64,000 bases of DNA from Flavobacterium sp. 11. GTDB taxonomy: Bacteria; Bacteroidota; Bacteroidia; Flavobacteriales; Flavobacteriaceae. The notes under the pieces were generated by a model. The model saw only the letters and a program-made list of their open reading frames with translations. It had not been told where the DNA came from and ran no database searches. Every line of letters begins with the position of its first letter. Within the stretch, counting starts at the first letter, position 1. The DNA lies in assembly GCF_002754315.1 (NCBI RefSeq), contig NZ_PEFE01000001.1, forward strand, positions 1,302,001 to 1,366,000, in the 5' to 3' direction. Positions 59,798 through 64,000 of the stretch are shown piece after piece. The position numbers and the translations under genes are program-made.

Positions 59798-59930
59798 ATT
59801 GTATTATTTTTTAAGGTTAAAAGTAAAAAATTCCAAGTGTTAAATCCAATTTCCAATTTTATTAAATTATCAACTTTAGGTTTCTAATTTTTTTTGGAGA
59901 GGAATTTAAAACTTGGAATTAAATGTTTAT

Positions 59931-60734
59931 TTATTCTTCAGTTGCAGTTGCAGTTGGAGCAGCAGCTTCTACAGCAGGAGCTACTTCTACAGCTTCAGCA
60001 GCAGGAGCAAGAACTTCAGCAGTAGCTTCAGCTTCTTTGTCAGAACCTCTATCAGAAAGTCCTTCAACAATTGCAGCAGTAACTAAAGATAAAATTTTAT
60101 CAATTGATTTAGAAGCATCATCATTTGCAGGAATTACATATTCTACTTCACGAGGATCAGAATTTGTATCAACCATTGCAAAAACTGGAATGTTTAATTT
60201 TTGAGCTTCTTTTATTGCGATATGTTCCGCTTTGATATCAACTACGAACAATGCAGCTGGTAGTCTTGACATGTCAGCGATTGAACCTAAGTTTTTCTCT
60301 AATTTAGCACGAAGACGATCAACTTGCAAACGCTCTTTTTTAGAAAGAGTCATGAATGTACCATCTTTCTTCATTTTATCAATAGTAGCCATTTTTTTAA
60401 CAGCTTTACGGATAGTTACGAAGTTAGTTAGCATTCCACCAGGCCATCTTTCAGTGATGTAAGGCATGTTTGCAGCTTTTGCTTTTTCAGCAACGATGTC
60501 TTTTGCTTGTTTTTTGGTAGCAACGAATAATATTTTTCTACCTGATGCAGCGATTTTTTTCAAAGCGTCATTAGCTTCTTCAATTTTTGCTGCAGTTTTA
60601 TATAGATTGATAATGTGAATACCATTACGCTCCATATAAATGTAAGGAGCCATGTTTGGATCCCACTTTCTAGTCATGTGTCCGAAGTGAACACCTGCTT
60701 CTAGTAATTCTTTTACTTCTACTTTGTTTGCCAT
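59931..60734 (-). CDS. rpsB: 30S ribosomal protein S2 with an Ala/Glu-rich tail
   Basis: Small-subunit protein at the junction of head and body. Residues 1-225 are typical S2 (LLEAGVHFGHMTRKWDPNMA; TERWPGGMLTNFVTIRKA; VDTNSDPREVEYVIPANDDA). The last 40 residues are an extension rich in Ala, Glu and Val (EATAEVLAPAAEAVEVAPAV). It starts the rpsB-tsf unit. The 173-base gap from rpsI includes two hairpins, at 60817-60830 and 60876-60900, which may be part of a leader or a terminator. Confidence 0.96.
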   Translation of the reverse strand: MANKVEVKELLEAGVHFGHMTRKWDPNMAPYIYMERNGIHIINLYKTAAKIEEANDALKKIAASGRKILFVATKKQAKDIVAEKAKAANMPYITERWPGGMLTNFVTIRKAVKKMATIDKMKKDGTFMTLSKKERLQVDRLRAKLEKNLGSIADMSRLPAALFVVDIKAEHIAIKEAQKLNIPVFAMVDTNSDPREVEYVIPANDDASKSIDKILSLVTAAIVEGLSDRGSDKEAEATAEVLAPAAEAVEVAPAVEAAAPTATATEE

Positions 60735-60816
60735 TTTGTTCTAGTTTACGTTCTGTTGATTAGCAATGAATAAATGGCGATTTCTCGGCTTTATACATTT
60801 AGATGCTAAACTATTT

Positions 60817-60900
60817 CCTACCTCAGTAGGAGAGCAACAACAACTGTTTTTTTAAATTCAATAATAAATGAACGATGTCTTGTCCCATTTGAACAAGACA
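60817..60900 (-). promoter_or_regulatory. Hairpins in the rpsI-rpsB gap
   Basis: CCTACCTCAGTAGG (60817-60830, 5-bp stem) and TGTCTTGT with ACAAGACA (60876-60883, 60893-60900). Neither has a U-run on the minus strand, so they may be structure in the rpsB leader rather than a terminator. Confidence 0.35.
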
Positions 60901-60907
60901 GGTAATA

Positions 60908-61294
60908 TTAACGTTTAGAGAATTGGAATCTCTTACGAGCTTTCTTCTGACCGAATTTCTTACGTTCAACCATTCTTGGATCTCTTGTTAATAAACCTTC
61001 TGGTTTCAAGATAGCTCTGTTTTCAGCATTTACTTCACACATAACGCGTGCTAATGCCATTCTTACAGCTTCTGCTTGACCAGTTGAACCACCACCATAA
61101 ACGTTAACTTTTACGTCAAAGTTGCTTACATTTTCTGTCATAGACATAGGTTGTAATACTTTGTACTGTAAAGTTGCAGTTGGGAAGTACGTTTCGAATG
61201 CTTTTTTGTTTACAGTGATTACTCCTGTTCCTTCTGAAACATAAACACGTGCAACAGCGGTTTTTCTTCTACCGATTTTGTGAATAACTCCCAT
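60908..61294 (-). CDS. rpsI: 30S ribosomal protein S9
   Basis: A 128-residue protein with the S9 fold and the C-terminal tail ending KARKRFQFSKR that touches P-site tRNA. GRRKTAVARVYVSEGTG, VYGGGSTGQAEAVRMALARV and RDPRMVERKKFGQKKARKRF are conserved. Its ATG overlaps the rplM stop (shared TAATG), so the two are translated together, as in other bacteria. Confidence 0.97.
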   Translation of the reverse strand: MGVIHKIGRRKTAVARVYVSEGTGVITVNKKAFETYFPTATLQYKVLQPMSMTENVSNFDVKVNVYGGGSTGQAEAVRMALARVMCEVNAENRAILKPEGLLTRDPRMVERKKFGQKKARKRFQFSKR

Positions 61295-61749
61295 TACTTA
61301 AGATCGTTAAGGTTAACTGTTTTAGGTTTTTGAGCGCCTTGTTTGTGCTCAGATCCTACAACAACATTTAAATTTCTAAAAAGTTCAGCACCTAATTTAT
61401 TTTTAGGTAACATCCCTCTTACAGCTTTCTCTACTAATAATGCAGGGTTTTTTGATTGCAATACTTTAGCAGTTAAAGTTCTTTGACCTCCTGGGTAACC
61501 AGTGTGACGGATGTATGTTTTTTCATCCATTTTGTTACCTGTAAGGTTAATTTTTTCTGAGTTGATAACGATTACGTTATCACCGCAGTCCACGTGTGGT
61601 GTGTAACTTGGCTTGTACTTACCTCTCAAAATCATAGCGACTTTTGAAGCAAGACGACCTAAGTTGTGACCATCAGCATCTACAACAATCCACTCTTTTG
61701 TAACTGTGGCTTTGCTTGCTGATTGTGTCTTGTAGCTTAATGCGTCCAT
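61294..61749 (-). CDS. rplM: 50S ribosomal protein L13
   Basis: A 151-residue early-assembly protein. VDADGHNLGRLASKVAMILR, KINLTGNKMDEKTYIRHTGY and VRGMLPKNKLGAELFRNLNV are typical. It precedes rpsI with overlapping stop/start. The promoter at 61770-61801 and a short CCCC/GGGG leader hairpin lie upstream; autoregulation through the leader is known for L13 elsewhere but is not shown here. Confidence 0.97.
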   Translation of the reverse strand: MDALSYKTQSASKATVTKEWIVVDADGHNLGRLASKVAMILRGKYKPSYTPHVDCGDNVIVINSEKINLTGNKMDEKTYIRHTGYPGGQRTLTAKVLQSKNPALLVEKAVRGMLPKNKLGAELFRNLNVVVGSEHKQGAQKPKTVNLNDLK

Positions 61750-61792
61750 AATATATTTTTAATTAAACATTCCATCCCCAATAAAGGGGTTG

Positions 61793-61823
61793 CAAAAGTA
61801 CAATTAATTATTTTAAATACAAA
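61793..61823 (-). promoter_or_regulatory. Complete -33/-7 promoter for rplM-rpsI
   Basis: On the minus strand TTTG, a 19-base spacer and TACTTTTG (61793-61800), the exact Bacteroidota arrangement. The transcript starts just before a small hairpin CCCCTTTATTGGGG. Confidence 0.7.
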
Positions 61824-62093
61824 TACCTTAAATGAATATTTTTTTCTTGTTTTTACTCTGATAATCAAATGTATATTTAAAATAATATTCTAAGATTGAA
61901 TTTGTGTTTCTCACTTCTGGGTGAGTTGAATTCGAGGTGCTATTGTTTTTATTTAATTTTATTGTATATTTCTAATATTTGGAAGCAAATTTTACATTTT
62001 ATTGGCTATTTTTGTCACTTAAACAGTTAATATTCTAATTATTCATATCTTGTCACTGTTTTTATTATATAAATTACGTCAAAAATCTCTCTT
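61824..62093. other. Intergenic region between rplM and the LacI gene
   Basis: No gene seen in this A/T-rich gap of about 340 bases between start codons. It holds a small hairpin CTCACTTCTGGGTGAG (61910-61925) and an 8-bp direct repeat TTGTCACT (62012-62019 and 62050-62057) upstream of the LacI-type gene, which could be an operator. Confidence 0.4.
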
Positions 62094-63116
62094 ATGAAAG
62101 CTAAAGCAACTTTAAAACAAATCGCTAAAGAACTGAATGTTTCTGTTTCTACAGTTTCTAAAGCGTTGAACGATAGCCCGGAGATTAGCGAGCAGACGAA
62201 AGTTAAAATTAAAGAATATGCTAAGCTTAAAAATTACAAACCCAATGTTATTGGTCTGAACCTTAAAAATAGAAAGACAAAAACCATTGGTGTAATTATT
62301 CCAAATATTTTAAATTCTTTTTTTGCCAAAGTATTCAGCGGTATCGAAAAAATAGCCGACGAAAAAGGATACAACGTGATTATGTGTATCTCTAACGAAT
62401 CATCAGAAAAAGAAGCCCATACGCTGGAAATGCTAAGTAATGGAACTATCGATGGATTTATTGTTTCGGTTTCTGAAGAAGCACAAAAAAATCAGGATTA
62501 CGACCATTTCTCCGCAATCATTAATGATGGAACTCCAATTGTTATGTTTGATCGTATTGCCGAAGGCGTAGATTGTGACAAAGTAATTGTTGATGATTTT
62601 GACTCCGCTTTAAATTCAACACAACATTTAATTGATATAGGATGCAAGAATATTGCCTTGTTGTCCTCTATCGATAACTTAAGTGTTGGTAAATTAAGAG
62701 CCGAAGGATATTTAAAAGCATTGGAAAACAATAATATTGCTGTTAACAACGATATCATTTTAAGAACGGATTCTGAAGATGATTTAAAGGATAAAATCGA
62801 AAAAGTTTTTGAAAATAAAATTGATGGAATCTTTGCTCTCGAAGAAAATGACTCAGTAGCAGCTTTGCGTATTGCGCTTAAAAAAGGATATAAAGTACCG
62901 GAAGAAATTTCTATCATTGGTTTTGCCGATGGTATTCTGGCTTCCAGAAGATTGTCTCCAAGTTTAACAACGGTGAGTCAGCACGGAATCGAAATAGGTG
63001 AGGTGGCCGCTAAATTGCTTATTGACAGGTTAGAATCCAAAGAAGAAGATTTGCCTTATGAAACGGTCGTAATCAAAACAAAATTGAAAGAAAGAGAGTC
63101 AACAAGGAAATTGTAG
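62094..63116 (+). CDS. LacI family transcriptional regulator
   Basis: A 340-residue repressor. The N-terminal helix-turn-helix is TLKQIAKELNVSVSTVSKAL, with the hinge KNYKPNVIGLNLKNRKT, and the periplasmic-binding-protein-like sensor follows (TIGVIIPNILNSFFAKVFSG; VPEEISIIGFADGILASRRL; LTTVSQHGIEIGEVAAKLL). It probably senses a sugar. No sugar-use genes are next to it, so its targets lie elsewhere. A strong terminator follows. Confidence 0.95.
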   Translation: MKAKATLKQIAKELNVSVSTVSKALNDSPEISEQTKVKIKEYAKLKNYKPNVIGLNLKNRKTKTIGVIIPNILNSFFAKVFSGIEKIADEKGYNVIMCISNESSEKEAHTLEMLSNGTIDGFIVSVSEEAQKNQDYDHFSAIINDGTPIVMFDRIAEGVDCDKVIVDDFDSALNSTQHLIDIGCKNIALLSSIDNLSVGKLRAEGYLKALENNNIAVNNDIILRTDSEDDLKDKIEKVFENKIDGIFALEENDSVAALRIALKKGYKVPEEISIIGFADGILASRRLSPSLTTVSQHGIEIGEVAAKLLIDRLESKEEDLPYETVVIKTKLKERESTRKL

Positions 63117-63137
63117 AAACTCATTTAATATAAGATT

Positions 63138-63180
63138 AAAAAAAATCTCTAATCATTTAAAACGATTAGAGATTTTTTTT
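63138..63180. terminator. Bidirectional terminator between the LacI gene and polA
   Basis: A 17-bp stem, AAAAAAAATCTCTAATC (63138-63154) with GATTAGAGATTTTTTTT (63164-63180). Confidence 0.95.
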
Positions 63181-63200
63181 ATGAGTATGATGGAAGATAT

Positions 63201-64000
63201 TTAATGTGCTTCCAACCAATCTTTTCCAGCTCCTAAATCAACATCCAAAGGAACATCAAGTTTGAAAGCGTGTTCCATTTCGTGTTTTATCATCGGTTGG
63301 ATTTTTTCGAGTTCCGAATTGTGTACGTCAAACACAAGCTCATCATGAACTTGTAATAACATTTTGCTTTTCCAATTTTCGGATGTTAGTTTTTCATGAA
63401 TATTAATCATTGCAATTTTGATGATATCGGCAGCACTTCCTTGAATTGGTGCATTTACCGCATTTCGTTCTGCACCACCACGAACAATGGCGTTTTGCGA
63501 ATTAATATCTTTCAAATAACGGCGACGGCCCAAGATGGTTTGTACATAACCATTATCTCTTGCAAAATCTATTTGTTCTTGAATATAGGACTTCAATCTT
63601 GGATACGTTTTATAATACGCTTCAATCAAAGCGGCACTTTCACTTCTGGATAATGAAGTTTGATTGCTCAATCCAAAAGCCGAAACACCATAAATAATTC
63701 CAAAATTTACTGTTTTGGCATGACTTCGTTGCTCGCGAGTTACTTCTTCGAGTGGAACATTAAATACTTTTGAAGCAGTAGATTTGTGAATGTCTTCGTG
63801 ATTTTGGAATGCCTTAATCATGTTTTCTTCACCACTCAATGCCGCAATTACACGCAATTCTATTTGGGAATAATCCGCAGAAACCAAGGTGTAATTTTCA
63901 TCTCGGGCCACGAATGCTTTTCTAATCTGTCTTCCTCGTTCCGTACGAATAGGAATGTTTTGCAAGTTCGGATTATTTGAACTCAAACGACCTGTTGCGG
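63201..64000 (-). CDS. polA: DNA polymerase I, C-terminal polymerase part (cut by window edge)
   Basis: The last 266 codons of polA; the 5' part is beyond the window. The visible part is the family A polymerase domain: TGRLSSNNPNLQNIPIR at the edge, motif A VSADYSQIELRVIAALSG, the O-helix region QRSHAKTVNFGIIYGVSAFG with the nucleotide-binding Lys and Tyr, and motif C QVHDELVFDV. The 5' nuclease and any proofreading domain cannot be judged. The first in-frame ATG-like codon in the window is not a start; the frame is open to base 64000. Confidence 0.96.
   Translation of the reverse strand, partial: ATGRLSSNNPNLQNIPIRTERGRQIRKAFVARDENYTLVSADYSQIELRVIAALSGEENMIKAFQNHEDIHKSTASKVFNVPLEEVTREQRSHAKTVNFGIIYGVSAFGLSNQTSLSRSESAALIEAYYKTYPRLKSYIQEQIDFARDNGYVQTILGRRRYLKDINSQNAIVRGGAERNAVNAPIQGSAADIIKIAMINIHEKLTSENWKSKMLLQVHDELVFDVHNSELEKIQPMIKHEMEHAFKLDVPLDVDLGAGKDWLEAH

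Noticed and set aside
1..64000. CRISPR array, prophage, insertion sequence, tRNA or rRNA
   Set aside because: No regularly spaced direct repeats, phage or transposase proteins, or cloverleaf/rRNA sequences seen by eye; a tRNAscan or Infernal run would be decisive.

Overview
The window is 64 kb of an AT-rich (roughly one-third G+C) chromosome from a member of the Flavobacteriia, most likely the genus Flavobacterium. The evidence is the gliding genes gldE and gldD, a GLPGLI-family protein, the DUF3078 and DUF3127 families, TonB-linked outer-membrane proteins, L21 with a C-terminal extension, ssb-gldE-gldD next to mutY, and more than fifteen upstream copies of the Bacteroidota promoter element TAnnTTTG. 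I see no tRNA, rRNA, CRISPR array, insertion sequence, integrase or phage gene.

Layout. 1-4.7 kb: end of a glycosyltransferase, a secreted Lys/Ala repeat protein, and a 1147-residue outer-membrane protein. 4.8-11.1 kb: lysC with an SSAT-like acetyltransferase, fbp, a TerB-like protein, then a HupE/UreJ protein, dCMP deaminase and an S41 protease. 11.1-14.3 kb: acyltransferase, a one-domain flavoprotein, MarC and DUF3109. 14.5-20.4 kb: nucleotide metabolism (nrdB, nrdA, dgt), with a palindromic repeat both between nrdB and nrdA and after nrdA. 20.4-25.8 kb: DUF3078, dxs, tadA and a divergent AraC/MFS pair. 25.9-35.5 kb: rng, a 30-residue basic protein, HU, mutY, then an opposite-strand accessory block (outer-membrane receptor, GLPGLI protein, frameshifted small secreted protein), then ssb-gldE-gldD. 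35.5-42.8 kb: HMA lipoprotein, EamA, two M16 peptidases, rplU-rpmA and a lone HsdR-N-type nuclease. 42.9-51.4 kb: ahcY, phosphopantetheinyl transferase, GGGP synthase, pnuC with a NadR-like/DUF4301 fusion, arfB, and a TPP riboswitch ahead of a TonB-dependent receptor. 51.4-58.8 kb: Rieske-like lipoprotein, greA, HIT protein, transglutaminase-like protein, histidine kinase, flavin reductase, DUF3127, aat, tag and a queuosine-precursor transporter. 58.9-64 kb: tsf, rpsB, rpsI, rplM, a LacI regulator and the 3' part of polA.

Most of the region is core metabolism and information processing. Several pairs make sense together: nrdA/nrdB/dgt in dNTP balance, pnuC with the NadR-like kinase in NAD salvage, the TPP riboswitch with its receptor in thiamin uptake, GldD/GldE in gliding and type 9 secretion, and one active plus one apparently inactive M16 subunit. 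Intrinsic terminators are common and are listed.

No clear multi-gene novel system is present. The best candidates for a second look are the LEA-like secreted repeat protein, the three-copy intergenic palindrome (one copy splits nrdB from nrdA), an 8-bp tandem repeat at the start of the thiamin receptor gene, the one-base-frameshifted secreted peptide gene, the terminator-like greA leader, the apparently leaderless dxs/tadA divergent pair, and the NadR-DUF4301 fusion.
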